64,000 bases of DNA from Paenibacillus larvae subsp. larvae (GTDB lineage Bacteria > Bacillota > Bacilli > Paenibacillales > NBRC-103111). Numbering within the stretch: position 1 is the stretch's first letter; every line of letters starts with the position of its first letter. The stretch lies in assembly GCF_002003265.1 (NCBI RefSeq), contig NZ_CP019687.1, forward strand, positions 2,356,001 to 2,420,000, given 5' to 3'. Under the pieces are notes generated by a model. It was not told the DNA's origin, did no database searches, and was given only the letters and a program-made list of their open reading frames with translations. Shown here in pieces: positions 35,499-43,905 of the stretch. The position numbers and the translations under genes were made by a program.

Positions 35499-35801
35499 AT
35501 GAAGGCTGCACAAAGAAAAGATTGGGAACGGGCCCGGGAACGGGGAAAAAAATCTTATTTGATGAGGACCTGGGTACTCTATTTCGGTGTAGGGTTAACG
35601 GTACTTACTACTATTTTCGAGTTAATCAGCTCCAAAAATATCTCTCTTCCCTATGTCGCGATCCGGCTGGTTGTGTTTAGTGTTGTCGGCTTAATGATCG
35701 GGAACGGGCGATGGGAGATGAATGAACGGAGATATGAGCAGGCACTTGAGGAAGAAAGAGCCCGCAACCAGAACCGGAAAAAGACAAAGCGAAAGAAGTA
35801 A
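35499..35801 (+). CDS. Small two-TM membrane protein of unknown function
   Basis: Protein of 100 residues. Two TM helices (LYFGVGLTVLTTIFELI and YVAIRLVVFSVVGLMIG) lie between a highly basic N-terminus (AAQRKDWERARERGKKS) and a basic, charged C-terminus (RARNQNRKKTKRKK). ATG 35499 follows GGGGGATT. Monocistronic by context. No family is recognised; the charge pattern suggests both ends are in the cytosol. Confidence 0.7.
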   Translation: MKAAQRKDWERARERGKKSYLMRTWVLYFGVGLTVLTTIFELISSKNISLPYVAIRLVVFSVVGLMIGNGRWEMNERRYEQALEEERARNQNRKKTKRKK

Positions 35802-35917
35802 TCGTCTATCTTACCGGACTTAAGCTCCCGAAATTGGGTTTTTAGCTTATCAAGAAACCCGCTTCACGCAGAAATTGGCTGTACAGGTTGATGGGGTATA
35901 TCCCTCCAGCCGCTGTT

Positions 35918-35963
35918 GGAACCTGTGAAAAGAATGGAAATTAGCCGTATTTTCACGGGTTCC
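35918..35963. repeat. 14-bp inverted repeat with one mismatch
   Basis: GGAACCTGTGAAAA (35918-35931) and TTTTCACGGGTTCC (35950-35963) around an 18-base loop. It lies in a 270-base gene-free stretch. Either a terminator for the convergent genes without a clear T-run, or a transposon-end relic. Confidence 0.4.
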
Positions 35964-36072
35964 AAAGGCGGACGTAAACTTTTGCGGATGCACCCCAAAC
36001 TGTTTACATAGCCATTTTCCCGTCTAGGGTTTCTCAACAGTCTGAAGCCCCTCGAAATCGGAGGCATTTTTA

Positions 36073-36486
36073 TCATCTTTCCAAATTTGATTCAACAGGA
36101 GCAGAAAACCCTTGTTCTAATCCGCGGCTTACTTCATCCACCTGCATGAGTTGTTGCGTTAAATCATTCATAGTCGCTCCTGCAGATGCGGCTTGGGCAG
36201 AAGCATCCGGAGAATCGGTCTGCGATGACAAATCAGAGGGGGCCCGGTCGGCAAACCGGTTTGTCACTTCCTCATAAGCCTGGTGCATATTATTGTCGTA
36301 CCAATCCACAGCCGGATCAACCTGCATCTTGTATACCCGTCTGACTTCTTTATGCCCGTCTGCAGAAGAAATTACTTCAGCCAAATAAGGCGTATCTTCC
36401 CCGTCCAGGTAAAACTTAACCTCCCCGCAAGGAACATCATTCCGTTGCGACATGCGTACAAACTCTGCGTGCGTAACTTGAGCCAT
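36073..36486 (-). CDS. Hypothetical protein, acidic with disordered tail
   Basis: Protein of 137 residues. The N-terminal half looks folded (EVKFYLDGEDTPYLAEVISS, KEVRRVYKMQVDPAVDWYDN); the C-terminal half is low-complexity Ser/Ala/Gln/Asp (DLSSQTDSPDASAQAASAG). A good ribosome site (GGGAGATT) precedes ATG 36486. No family recognised. It stands alone before VanZ on the same strand. Confidence 0.65.
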   Translation of the reverse strand: MAQVTHAEFVRMSQRNDVPCGEVKFYLDGEDTPYLAEVISSADGHKEVRRVYKMQVDPAVDWYDNNMHQAYEEVTNRFADRAPSDLSSQTDSPDASAQAASAGATMNDLTQQLMQVDEVSRGLEQGFSAPVESNLER

Positions 36487-36568
36487 GGGAATCTCCCTTC
36501 CAGATTATCTTTCAGGTAGAGTTTCCCCATTTTTCCCCTATTCCATAACTCTATTCCATAACTCTATT

Positions 36569-37093
36569 TTATAACTCTTCTTTTTCTTTTGCGGCCGGTT
36601 TTAAATTCGCCTTAGTCATACAAACATGAACCAGAAGCCAAATTAACGCAACCAGAACAATTCCAATGGAATCCACTAGAACATCTACTACATGCCCCGT
36701 CCGTCCGGGTACAAATGTCTGATGCCATTCGTCCGTTGCCGCATAGCCGACCGAGATCAAAGTCCCCAGGCAGAGCATAGGATAAAACGCCTTCCTCCAT
36801 GACAGAAGAACCAGCGTAACAAACAGCATCAGCAGGGCAAACTCCGCCACATGACCAGCCTTACGGATGAAAAACTCCAGCATGTCATAAGGTTTCTGCC
36901 AGGTGACAGGATGCCCGTCATAAGTGAATGAAATATGGGGCAGCCAGGAGGTTAGCCGTTCTTCCGAGATCCAATTCTTTAGAAACGGTCTCATATCCTG
37001 CTCCTGGTAAGGCTCCGCCGATTTCATAAAAATGACAACCATCCAAATTAAAGCGGCGGCTGTCCAAATATAGGCCCATGTTTTCCTCTTCAT
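36569..37093 (-). CDS. VanZ family membrane protein
   Basis: Protein of 174 residues with four TM helices. VanZ signature residues are seen: the KSAEPYQEQD loop after TM1, FIRKAGHVAEFALLMLF (K-x-x-H-x-x-x-F) and YAATDEWHQTFVPGRTGHVVDVLVD, where the DE..Q..vPgR..s..D pattern is strictly conserved. VanZ gives low-level teicoplanin resistance in VanA operons; chromosomal homologues have envelope roles that are undefined. It follows a small membrane protein gene by 16 bases. Confidence 0.9.
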   Translation of the reverse strand: MKRKTWAYIWTAAALIWMVVIFMKSAEPYQEQDMRPFLKNWISEERLTSWLPHISFTYDGHPVTWQKPYDMLEFFIRKAGHVAEFALLMLFVTLVLLSWRKAFYPMLCLGTLISVGYAATDEWHQTFVPGRTGHVVDVLVDSIGIVLVALIWLLVHVCMTKANLKPAAKEKEEL

Positions 37094-37109
37094 ATTTCCC
37101 TCCCTATGT

Positions 37110-37439
37110 TTAGGCCGACTTATTACCGCAGCCGTCTTTTTTTCTCAGGCTCATAAGAACAAACAAGGTCAAAAACAACATATTGACAAAAGCGATGATG
37201 TAGAATAATAATCCGATCAGGTAACGGTGGCGTTCCAGATTCAAACCGGACCACCATATGCAAGCCAAGACAGTCAAAATAATACCCAGGCACGCTGCCA
37301 CTATGGCCGACAGTCCGTAACGCCGGGTTTTCCGCATCACAACAAGCCCCGTTCCAATCGTAATCACAAAGGTGCAGCCAAGCCATAACCAGTACAGCAG
37401 ATTGCCGGACACTGTTCTCACTCCCAAATTTTTCATCAT
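37110..37439 (-). CDS. Small integral membrane protein
   Basis: Protein of 109 residues with three hydrophobic helices (LLYWLWLGCTFVITIGTGLVV, LSAIVAACLGIILTVLACIWW, LIGLLFYIIAFVNMLFLTLFV) and a cationic tail. Co-directional with vanZ and probably in the same operon. Family not recognised. Confidence 0.65.
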   Translation of the reverse strand: MMKNLGVRTVSGNLLYWLWLGCTFVITIGTGLVVMRKTRRYGLSAIVAACLGIILTVLACIWWSGLNLERHRYLIGLLFYIIAFVNMLFLTLFVLMSLRKKDGCGNKSA

Positions 37440-37593
37440 TGCCTATAGGTTAGCATGTTCCCGCCTCCCCGTACAACTTTGCCCCTGCAAAATCATTAGA
37501 AAAAAAGATAAAATTAATACTTGTCTTCTTAAAAAGTTTCGTGTATAATTTTAAATTGTCGGGCGAGAAAATGAATCCGGACAAATCCTATAA

Positions 37594-37666
37594 GGGGCCT
37601 TAGCTCAGCTGGGAGAGCGCATCGCTGGCAGCGATGAGGTCAGGGGTTCGATCCCCCTAGGCTCCA
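37594..37666 (+). tRNA. tRNA-Ala (anticodon GGC)
   Basis: A complete cloverleaf is visible: acceptor GGGGCCT with AGGCTCC (one G-U), D-arm GCTC...GAGC, anticodon arm CATCG-CTGGCAG-CGATG with anticodon GGC, T-arm GGGGTTCGATCCCC, discriminator A. CCA is not encoded. The neighbouring accessory patch to the right starts after this gene, and tRNA 3' ends are common integration sites, but no repeat of its 3' end was found in the window. Confidence 0.97.
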
Positions 37667-37669
37667 TAG

Positions 37670-37710
37670 AAAAGAAAAACCCTTGAAGAATCAAGGGTTT
37701 TTCTTCTTTT
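37670..37710 (+). terminator. Terminator after tRNA-Ala
   Basis: AAAAGAAAAACCCTTGA-AGAA-TCAAGGGTTTTTCTTCTTTT. Confidence 0.92.
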
Positions 37711-38217
37711 GTTATTCTCTGTATTTATCGTAATTTTTGGAATTGGGGACGAAAATAAAAAGAGACGCTCCATGCGCCCTATTAATATATTTTTTGGTGC
37801 CCGTCTTTGATCTTCGAAGACTCTTCCCAAACTCTGACGATTTGAATAGTTTGGACGTTCTGCGGCTACCAGGTAATATATCCTTGCTTTTGCAGCGTGC
37901 TTGTTGAGAACCGTTCAGGAAATTGATCCTAGGCGCTCTTTCTATAGCGGTGCTTCAAGTCTGGTTGCAAAAATCGATCCATTATTTCAGAATGGTTGCA
38001 AAAGCATAAAGAGGTTCATTAATTGTGGAAACAGTGATTATCCATCTTGGGGGATAAGATGTAAAAAATAAGGGATTTAATCAACGTTACATTTACCGGA
38101 ATAATACGCGTTTTCCGGCACAATCACCCAAATCGTTAAAAGACTTCTCCCCTTGATGGTAAGGAAAGCAGTCTTTTAGCTTCAGGATTGTTATAAGGCA
38201 TGGAACAAAGATGCATC
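37711..38217. other. Gene-free stretch after tRNA
   Basis: No coding frame of quality on either strand. Between 38133 and 38180 TAAAAGACT and AGTCTTTTA can pair, a possible terminator for the minus-strand peptide gene. The rest shows nothing recognisable and may be island junction sequence. Confidence 0.4.
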
Positions 38218-38349
38218 TCATGCTTTAGAAGCTTTTTGGTCTTCAGTTCCATGTTCAAAAGCAACATTAAATCCTGTCATACTAAGTGTAGATCCACCTA
38301 GTAACGTAATCGCCACTGCAATACATAAGATCAAATTCTTAATTTTCAC
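38218..38349 (-). CDS. Phr/AimP-like exported signalling peptide precursor
   Basis: A 43-residue frame from GTG 38349 to TGA 38218. It has a cationic start and hydrophobic core (MKIKNLILCIAVAITLLGG), then a short polar C-terminal region ending FEHGTEDQKASKA. This is the exact design of Phr/AimP/AloP pro-peptides, where the last five to ten residues are cleaved and re-imported. Its start overlaps the stop of the upstream TPR gene (GTGA), the translational coupling typical of receptor-peptide pairs. AAAGG precedes the GTG. Assignment rests on layout, not on a recognised mature peptide. Confidence 0.65.
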   Translation of the reverse strand: MKIKNLILCIAVAITLLGGSTLSMTGFNVAFEHGTEDQKASKA

Positions 38350-38912
38350 CCTTTTAACACCTCTTCCATGATGTATGAGAATGTTTCCTTTTGGGAATTC
38401 GAAACATGCTTAATGTATTTTTGAAACCAGGCTGTACACAATACAGTCTTAGGATGGTTCTTGGTGGAGATAGATAAAGAGAGGCAGTATAAAATGGTTT
38501 CCAGTCCTTCTTCAAAACGGTGTTGACTAAACGCATAAATCGCTTTCTGATAATGAAATCTCAGAAATTTTTCAATCTTCACAGGGTCTACCTTATTGGT
38601 TAAAGAAGGCTCAGGGAGTCGTTCTAAGATATGGTCTATGGAAAATCCAAATGTATTGGCAGCTTTTATAATTGTGAGAAGACCGGAAAGAATTTCATTC
38701 GGATAATCTGTAAGAAAATTTGTATATTCATCAAGTACCCCCGTATTCCCCAAAAGTAATTCTACGGTATATTTATTCGCTTTTGCCCACAAACGAAACT
38801 TGTCCACTTCTTTTTTTCCCTGTTCGTCTAAGATCTCAAACCAACTAAGATCTTCATAACCTTCTATATATTGTTTAGCTTTCTCATAATGACCTTGTTT
38901 ATAGTCTACTTG
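38346..38912 (-). pseudogene. RRNPP-type TPR receptor, 5'-truncated
   Basis: Helical-repeat protein whose sequence reads from codon 38912 (VDYKQGHYEKAKQYIEGY) through LSWFEILDEQGKKEVDKFRL, IEKFLRFHYQKAIYAFSQHR and FEEGLETILYCLSLSI to YIMEEVLKG. These are TPR-like A/B helices as at the C-terminus of Rap, AimR or AloR receptors. In-frame TAA lies just before 38912 and no start codon is available until GTG 38807, so the N-terminal HTH or effector domain and first repeats are lost. The intact coupled peptide gene downstream supports the receptor call. Confidence 0.62.
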
Positions 38913-39118
38913 TTATTTCTGACTTTTCGTTTATAGTACACAAGTATCCAGAGATAAATTGAACTTCCGACAAGTGCTATAGAGAGTTGCCAACCTGTGT
39001 CATTCTCTTGAATGTAATTGATTAAGGACCAGACAAGTAATACAATTGTATAAAAACTGAAAGCAATTCTAGCTGCAAAACCAGAATGATACTTTTCCAT
39101 CTCATCCATTTTTCTCAT
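38906..39118 (-). CDS. Two-TM membrane protein paired with XRE regulator
   Basis: Protein of 70 residues: helices IAFSFYTIVLLVWSLINYI and WQLSIALVGSSIYLWILVYY with a basic tail (KRKVRNNK). It follows the XRE gene by 22 bases on the same strand. Small XRE regulators and short membrane proteins of this kind are commonly paired in Bacillota mobile patches. Its end overlaps the truncated TPR gene's first codons by seven bases. Confidence 0.7.
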   Translation of the reverse strand: MRKMDEMEKYHSGFAARIAFSFYTIVLLVWSLINYIQENDTGWQLSIALVGSSIYLWILVYYKRKVRNNK

Positions 39119-39140
39119 TTTCTTCTCAATCCTTTCTTAA

Positions 39141-39335
39141 TCAAATGTCTTTAATGAAAACTTTTTCAATATTTGTATTTAGCTTTTCTGCTATACGGAA
39201 TGCCAGAACCAGACTGGGGCTGTACTTATTGTTTTCGATTGCATTGATTGTTTGCCTAGTTACATTACAGTGTTTTGCCAATTCATCTTGAGATATGCAT
39301 AAGGTTTTCCTTAAATTTTTTATGTTATTACGCAA
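39141..39335 (-). CDS. XRE-family (Cro/CI) regulator, YozG-like size
   Basis: Single-domain HTH protein of 64 residues: NLRKTLCISQDELAKHCNVT, RQTINAIENNKYSPSLVLAF and RIAEKLNTNIEKVF. TTG 39335 lies eight bases after AAGGAGG and is preferred over the GTG inside the ribosome site. A strong inverted repeat 28 bases upstream is a likely autoregulatory operator. Probably controls the downstream membrane protein gene. Confidence 0.87.
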   Translation of the reverse strand: MRNNIKNLRKTLCISQDELAKHCNVTRQTINAIENNKYSPSLVLAFRIAEKLNTNIEKVFIKDI

Positions 39336-39362
39336 TAAACTCACCTCCTTATGGGGAGTGGG

Positions 39363-39392
39363 TAACAAAATGGTTTATAAGCCATTTTGTTA
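39363..39392 (-). promoter_or_regulatory. 11-bp inverted repeat, probable XRE operator
   Basis: TAACAAAATGG (39363-39373) and CCATTTTGTTA (39382-39392) are perfect, separated by eight bases, in the promoter region of the XRE gene. Confidence 0.65.
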
Positions 39393-40270
39393 AATGAAGA
39401 TTAATTATATCTGTATATGGTTTTATAGGTAATATATTACATCAACCATAACATGAACTCATCCTTAATGTCAAATATTCTTTACACTTTTTATAACCCA
39501 ATTTTCCGTGTGACAAGCCTAGATTGGGAAATACTAAGCTTGGAAAGGCTAACGCCAAGCCACCTATAGCAAGCCTTGGACGGTTGAAAGTAAATTACAA
39601 TGTTAGGCATAGACATCCAGATTATATGCCTTGAGTGATTAAGTAAATCCGAAAAAAAGTAAGCTGGTCTTCTAGGATATCAAAAAAATAAGATTATGAT
39701 CGGTTTGATAATACCCTCTCAGTTTGTTTTTCACCTGCTTGAAAATACATGTGAATAGTTCGGAGAGTTACCAGCCAAAGACTCCAAATAAGATTGCACA
39801 TATTTACTCAAAAGAATGCTATCAGCGTTACAATCTCCATAAGTTCATTTCTTCGAACTTCGGCATATATGAGCGACAGATAAACATTATCTTAACACTG
39901 ATTTCAGAATAAACTGAAAGTTTTAAAAACAAAACCCATATGTATTTATTTGGTAATCAAGCTATTTACGTTCCATGCCTCAGAAATATTATTGTTATCG
40001 AGAAGGTAACTCCCATTACTTGGTTTATCCAATAGATTTATATCTCTTAACACATTCTACATTAGTTTCTCTAGAAGGGAACGTTTTTTATATTTCACAA
40101 ACTGATCATATTTCCATTTTCACTCTAAAGCCCCCTAATGAACTTGGACAATAAGAGTGTGTATTGTTTATACTACAATTCCAGGCTCCAGTTATGGGAA
40201 ACCAGCCGATACATGGATGAAATCTTAAGCATATGTATAGAATAGTCCAATCTTAAAAGGAGCTGTATGA
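39393..40270. other. Long AT-rich gene-free region
   Basis: About 880 bases without a convincing gene on either strand. The frames present are short, lack ribosome sites and break in every reading. Around 39515-39590 imperfect repeats of AAGCCT/CCAAGC occur (AAGCCTAGATTGGG, CCAAGCCACCTATAGC, AAGCCTTGGACGG), which may be a transposon-end relic. Confidence 0.4.
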
Positions 40271-40432
40271 ATGACCCGGACAAACGTGAAAACCTTTAAA
40301 CACCGAATAGGCAAAAACAGATTTATAGTGATTCAAATATTTCAGTCGGCAAATGCGAAGACGATCCATGGCAATGCCCTGGCCAGCAATGCTCTCAATG
40401 TAAAAGTGTTTAGCAAGCGCAAACGTCGTTAA
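40271..40432 (+). CDS. Small basic protein, first of a tandem paralogous pair
   Basis: Protein of 53 residues with AAAAGGAG nine bases before ATG 40271. Basic N-terminus (MTRTNVKTFKHRIGKNRF), then IFQSANAKTIHGNALASNAL and a basic end KVFSKRKRR. The centre aligns with the next gene (QSA-A-T-G-N-A-NA--V), so the two are duplicates. Function not recognised. Confidence 0.5.
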   Translation: MTRTNVKTFKHRIGKNRFIVIQIFQSANAKTIHGNALASNALNVKVFSKRKRR

Positions 40433-40479
40433 TTCCTTGCGGTACAAAAGATAGTTTTCCTCTAAAGGGAGGTGAAACT

Positions 40480-40644
40480 GTGCGGAATAAAAAATCAAAA
40501 AACCGCCATCATTGGAAAAATGGTAAAAATACAGTTAAAGTTAATCAGTCTGCACGTGCGCAAACCGGCCAGGGAGGCAATGTCTTTGCCATAAATGCTT
40601 CCGATGTAGGTGTGGTGCGTACAGATGTCAGTCCTACAAGGTAA
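40480..40644 (+). CDS. Small basic protein, second of the tandem pair
   Basis: Protein of 54 residues from GTG 40480, with a very strong ribosome site (AAAGGGAGGTGA) six bases upstream. Sequence features: RNKKSKNRHHWKNGKNTVKV, NQSARAQTGQGGNVFAINAS, then DVGVVRTDVSPTR. The strong site and the paralogy to the gene 47 bases upstream support it being real. A terminator-like hairpin follows. No family recognised; size and Asn/Gly content are compatible with a spore-associated protein, but that is a guess. Confidence 0.62.
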   Translation: MRNKKSKNRHHWKNGKNTVKVNQSARAQTGQGGNVFAINASDVGVVRTDVSPTR

Positions 40645-40690
40645 CAGGAAATGATTACTTGGGTATACAGTCCCTAATTCATCATATCAA

Positions 40691-40734
40691 AACGCTTCTT
40701 TCCGCTATTTCAATAGTAGAGGGAAGCATTTTTT
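40691..40734 (+). terminator. Terminator-like hairpin after the small gene pair
   Basis: GCTTCTTTCC...GGGAAGC with ATAG/CTAT pairing inside, followed by ATTTTTT. Confidence 0.55.
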
Positions 40735-40771
40735 ATATCCGGATATAGAAACTTCAACCTGCTAAATTTGC

Positions 40772-41610
40772 TTATAAAGGTTTCCACCCTACCGCCTCAC
40801 ACCAGGTGATGCCATCGAACGCATCCGGGTTTTGTCCCCATTCCCTGCAGGCGGCTTGCAATTCCGTTAATTCTTTCTTCGTACACCATCCTTGCTGCAC
40901 GATCGTCTCCGACATATGTTCCAGCAGTTTAGCTGCAAGATTGCCACGCTTTCTTGTTTCCTCTAAAATGCCATCTGATTCACAGCTGGCTGTAGCCTGT
41001 ATGTTCGTAAAACCGGCCATTCCCAACAATTCCCGATGCCTTCTGCCGGCGTAGGGGTCCCCTCCGCTATACTTCATCACTTGCTTGAGCAGCTGAATGA
41101 CCCGCTCCATCTTGTCATCATACGGAGCCATTATTAAACTGCCCTGATCATCATCCCGTACACCGATGATTCCCCCGGCTTCAGTACCCGGTTTGCTTCT
41201 TTTAATGCTTTTAACGGATTTTGAAGATGTTGGAGCAGAGCATGCATAAAAACTACATCAAATGACTCGTCTGCAAACGGCAGTTGATAAATGTCCGCTT
41301 CCTGAAAACGGACATTTGTTACATCTTGATCGCGGGCATAGGCGTAAGCCCGGTCAATTTGACCTGCTTCCTTATCTATGCCCGTGACTTGACCCGGAGC
41401 TATCAGATTGGCCAATCCGGCCGTGATTGTCCCGGGGCCGCAGCCGCAATCCAGCAAGGACATGCCCGGTTTCAAATGGGAGATTAGAAAAGACGCTTCT
41501 TTTGTGACGGAACGCCTCTGGTACGAACGGATCAACTCTGTACCGTAACCCGGGCTGTAATGCTCCCTATAATGTTCCCGCTGTTCTTCATTTGGGAGTT
41601 TGCCTGTCAT
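40772..41610 (-). pseudogene. Class I SAM methyltransferase (UbiE-like), frameshifted in a G run
   Basis: Small-molecule methyltransferase of about 279 residues when rebuilt. Motif I is SLLDCGCGPGTITAGLANLI, then VTGIDKEAGQIDRAYAYA, FQEADIYQLPFADESFDVVF and LKEANRVLKPG. At about 41178 the run CCGGGGGAATC is one G short: as given, the frame ends ESSVYGMMIRAV, while one extra G gives GGIIGVRDDDQGSLIMAPYD and joins the C-terminal half (RRHRELLGMAGFTNIQATAS). GAAGGAG precedes ATG 41610. The substrate is unknown. Confidence 0.85.
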
Positions 41611-41851
41611 AAAGTTCACTCCTTCATAAGGACTTAGTGAATTAGTGCTTACTTTTATGGTAAACGATCCGGATCACCTCTTGCAAACATCTGTTCGAAA
41701 ATCCAGAAAAGAACGAACCACTTTCCCTCAACCTGAGCCAAGATATGGAGCCAGATACCTGTAAAAAGTTATTCTACTAAACAATTTTATGCCGGAATGG
41801 TAATTCCTCTTAAGCCAGTTCACATTTTATCTTTTTATATCGCCAAATCAC
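41611..41851. other. Intergenic region
   Basis: Lies between the methyltransferase start and the eut operon terminator. No gene or clear promoter other than the methyltransferase ribosome site was seen. Confidence 0.4.
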
Positions 41852-41893
41852 AAAAAGACCTCCAATCCAGCCTCATGGCGTGATTGGAGGTCC
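41852..41893 (-). terminator. Terminator at the end of the eut operon
   Basis: Minus strand GACCTCCAATC, an 18-base loop, GATTGGAGGTC and TTTTT, about 55 bases after eutH. Confidence 0.9.
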
Positions 41894-41947
41894 CGTCCCA
41901 CTTATTTTGGATCGGCTGCTTAACTAGCCGCATTCCCGGTTTCATTC

Positions 41948-43063
41948 TTAAACGGCCTTCTCCGCTTGCTCTTCCTTCTTTGGTTTATCCGTCATTTTTT
42001 TGGATAGGTAGATGGCTACAAAAATAGCCGAAATTCCGCCAACCAGTTTTCCGACAATCATGGGGAGAATCATCTCTTTGGCTACCCCTGCCGTAAAACC
42101 CAGGTGGTCCCCGAATACAAAGGCGGCTGAGACGGCAAAGGCCACGTTGATTGCCTTGCCTCTGTTATCCATGTCTTTCATCATTCCGAACATCGGGATT
42201 ACGTTAGCCAGCGTAGCCACCATACCTGCTGCCGCAATCTCGTTCATGCCCATCATTTTCCCAAGTTTCAACAGCGGCTTGTTAAACACTTTGGTAATAA
42301 CAAACACCATGCAGAAAGCGCCTGCCAATACAATGGAAATATCCCCGACGATTTTGATTCCTTCTTCAATCGGTGCAAGGCCGGAAATGATAACGATGCC
42401 TGTCAGCTGCTGAACAATGCCGGCTGCGAGCCCCAGCGTTGCCACAATCACAATAAACTGCCCGAATACCGTGAAGCCCTTGATCATTCCCTGCGGGCAT
42501 TTCCATAAACCAAGCACAATCAAAGCAGCAAACAAAATAATCGGTACGAGATTGGACAAAATCATGGAGAAAGAATAACCTGCAACCAATCCTCCCAGCA
42601 AGCAGCCTAGCGGAACGGTAACAATGCCGGAAAGAACACCGGTTGCCAAAAATGTATGATCTTCTTTTTTGATGATGCCAAGTGCTACCGGGATGATAAA
42701 TACAATGGTTGGCCCCAGCATGGCACCCAGTACGGTTCCGGCAAACATGCCCGCATCCGGACTGTTAGCAAGCTCTTGTGCCAGGGAGAATCCGCCCATG
42801 TCATTTGCCAGGAGTGTTGTCGCAAACATGGCGGGATCTGCTCCCAACGCAGTGTATAAAGGGACCACAATAGGGCTTAACAACTTGGCCAATACAGGTG
42901 ATAAAGAAATAATTCCTACCATCGCCAGCGTTAAAGACCCCATGGCCATAATCCCTTCATCGAATTGATGACCTAAGCCGAATTTGTATCCGATACTCTT
43001 GTCAATGGCACCCAGAATCATAAAAATAACCATGAGGTAAATGATAATCTCATTGATTTCCAC
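41948..43063 (-). CDS. eutH: Ethanolamine permease EutH
   Basis: Integral membrane protein of 371 residues with ten to eleven TM helices that brings in ethanolamine when it is scarce or protonated. EutH signatures are clear: DKSIGYKFGLGHQFDEGIMA near the N-terminus, LANDMGGFSLAQELANSPDA, GAMLGPTIVFIIPVALG and NRGKAINVAFAVSAAFVFGD. It is the last gene of the operon, 19 bases after the tandem BMC gene. Confidence 0.96.
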   Translation of the reverse strand: MEINEIIIYLMVIFMILGAIDKSIGYKFGLGHQFDEGIMAMGSLTLAMVGIISLSPVLAKLLSPIVVPLYTALGADPAMFATTLLANDMGGFSLAQELANSPDAGMFAGTVLGAMLGPTIVFIIPVALGIIKKEDHTFLATGVLSGIVTVPLGCLLGGLVAGYSFSMILSNLVPIILFAALIVLGLWKCPQGMIKGFTVFGQFIVIVATLGLAAGIVQQLTGIVIISGLAPIEEGIKIVGDISIVLAGAFCMVFVITKVFNKPLLKLGKMMGMNEIAAAGMVATLANVIPMFGMMKDMDNRGKAINVAFAVSAAFVFGDHLGFTAGVAKEMILPMIVGKLVGGISAIFVAIYLSKKMTDKPKKEEQAEKAV

Positions 43064-43082
43064 GGACGCTGCTCCTCCATTC

Positions 43083-43628
43083 TCATTGGAAGTGTTTTTT
43101 CATTTCTTCACTCGGGGATGGGATCACGGTATAATGAATAATCCTCTTTTCATCCATCGAGGAAAGGATCACTTTCATCCCTTGTTCCACGTCGCTGACA
43201 CTTCCCGTAAACACGGTGAAGAATTTACCCCCGATCGCCATTCCAAGATTCATTCTTTTTACATGGATTTCACTTTGTTTCAAGGCGTTGTTTAAGGCAA
43301 ATATGCCGGAAGACACCGTAGATGTTTCCAGAATCCCGATTGCTTCAACAGGCCGGGGAGAATAACGCTTTTTCAAGCCGTCCACAATTTCAGGATGAAC
43401 GCCATGCAGCACAAAATCGCTTATTCTGAACCCGTTCGCTTCCGTTCTGGCGAAGTCCATGGCTTCCTGAACCTCTGCCGTATCTCCGCTGATGATGATC
43501 AGAAATTTACCCGGACAAATGGGTTTGAGATGATGTATGGTGACAGAAGATTTTTTCAGCATGCAGTCAGCCGTCTCATACCCTTTGCTAATGCTGCGCA
43601 GCTCCACAACACCGATAGCGCTACTCAT
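43083..43628 (-). CDS. Tandem-BMC-domain shell protein
   Basis: Protein of 181 residues made of two BMC domains: residues 1-85 (SSAIGVVELRSISKGYETAD, PGKFLIIISGDTAEVQEAMD) and 93-175 (VEAIGILETSTVSSGIFALN, GKFFTVFTGSVSDVEQGMKV). Such proteins trimerise into pseudohexagonal facets. One cysteine lies in the first domain's pore-side loop (KPICPGKF), which could be a metal or Fe-S site as in PduT, though unproven. The start at 43628 overlaps eutN by eight bases; longer readings run into eutN. Confidence 0.87.
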   Translation of the reverse strand: MSSAIGVVELRSISKGYETADCMLKKSSVTIHHLKPICPGKFLIIISGDTAEVQEAMDFARTEANGFRISDFVLHGVHPEIVDGLKKRYSPRPVEAIGILETSTVSSGIFALNNALKQSEIHVKRMNLGMAIGGKFFTVFTGSVSDVEQGMKVILSSMDEKRIIHYTVIPSPSEEMKKHFQ

Positions 43629-43893
43629 GAGCCAGCTCGATGGAGTCAACAATGCCGACGATGACTGCGTCAACGGGCACGTCCGGATTGGCTATGGATG
43701 TCCGGGCAGAACTTCCTTTTGTGACAAGAACGGTATCCCCTATGCCTGCGCCTGCATTGTCTGCGGCCACAAAGTAATCACGCTGAACCGCCTTGCCATA
43801 CGATAACGGTTTCACTACCAGAAAGGTCAGGCCGTTCAGCTTCTGGTCTTTTCGGGTGGCCCACAGGCTGCCCACTACTTCTCCCACTATCAT
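43621..43893 (-). CDS. eutN: EutN/CcmL pentameric vertex protein
   Basis: Caps the vertices of the Eut microcompartment. At 90 residues it carries the family motifs MIVGEVVGSLWATRKDQKL, FLVVKPLSYG, AADNAGAGIGDTVLVTKGSS and DAVIVGIVDSIEL. Translationally coupled to the tandem BMC gene downstream; 12 bases separate it from the upstream gene. Confidence 0.95.
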   Translation of the reverse strand: MIVGEVVGSLWATRKDQKLNGLTFLVVKPLSYGKAVQRDYFVAADNAGAGIGDTVLVTKGSSARTSIANPDVPVDAVIVGIVDSIELAHE

Positions 43894-43905
43894 AGGTTCA
43901 CCTCG

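Noticed and set aside
39724..39912. Small ORF on the plus strand (62 residues)
   Set aside because: No ribosome site, poor composition, no conserved-looking feature; treated as chance frame in AT-rich DNA.
37594..41640. Integrated island with att repeats from the tRNA-Ala 3' end
   Set aside because: No integrase gene and no second copy of the tRNA 3' end could be found in the window; only the gene content suggests an accessory patch.
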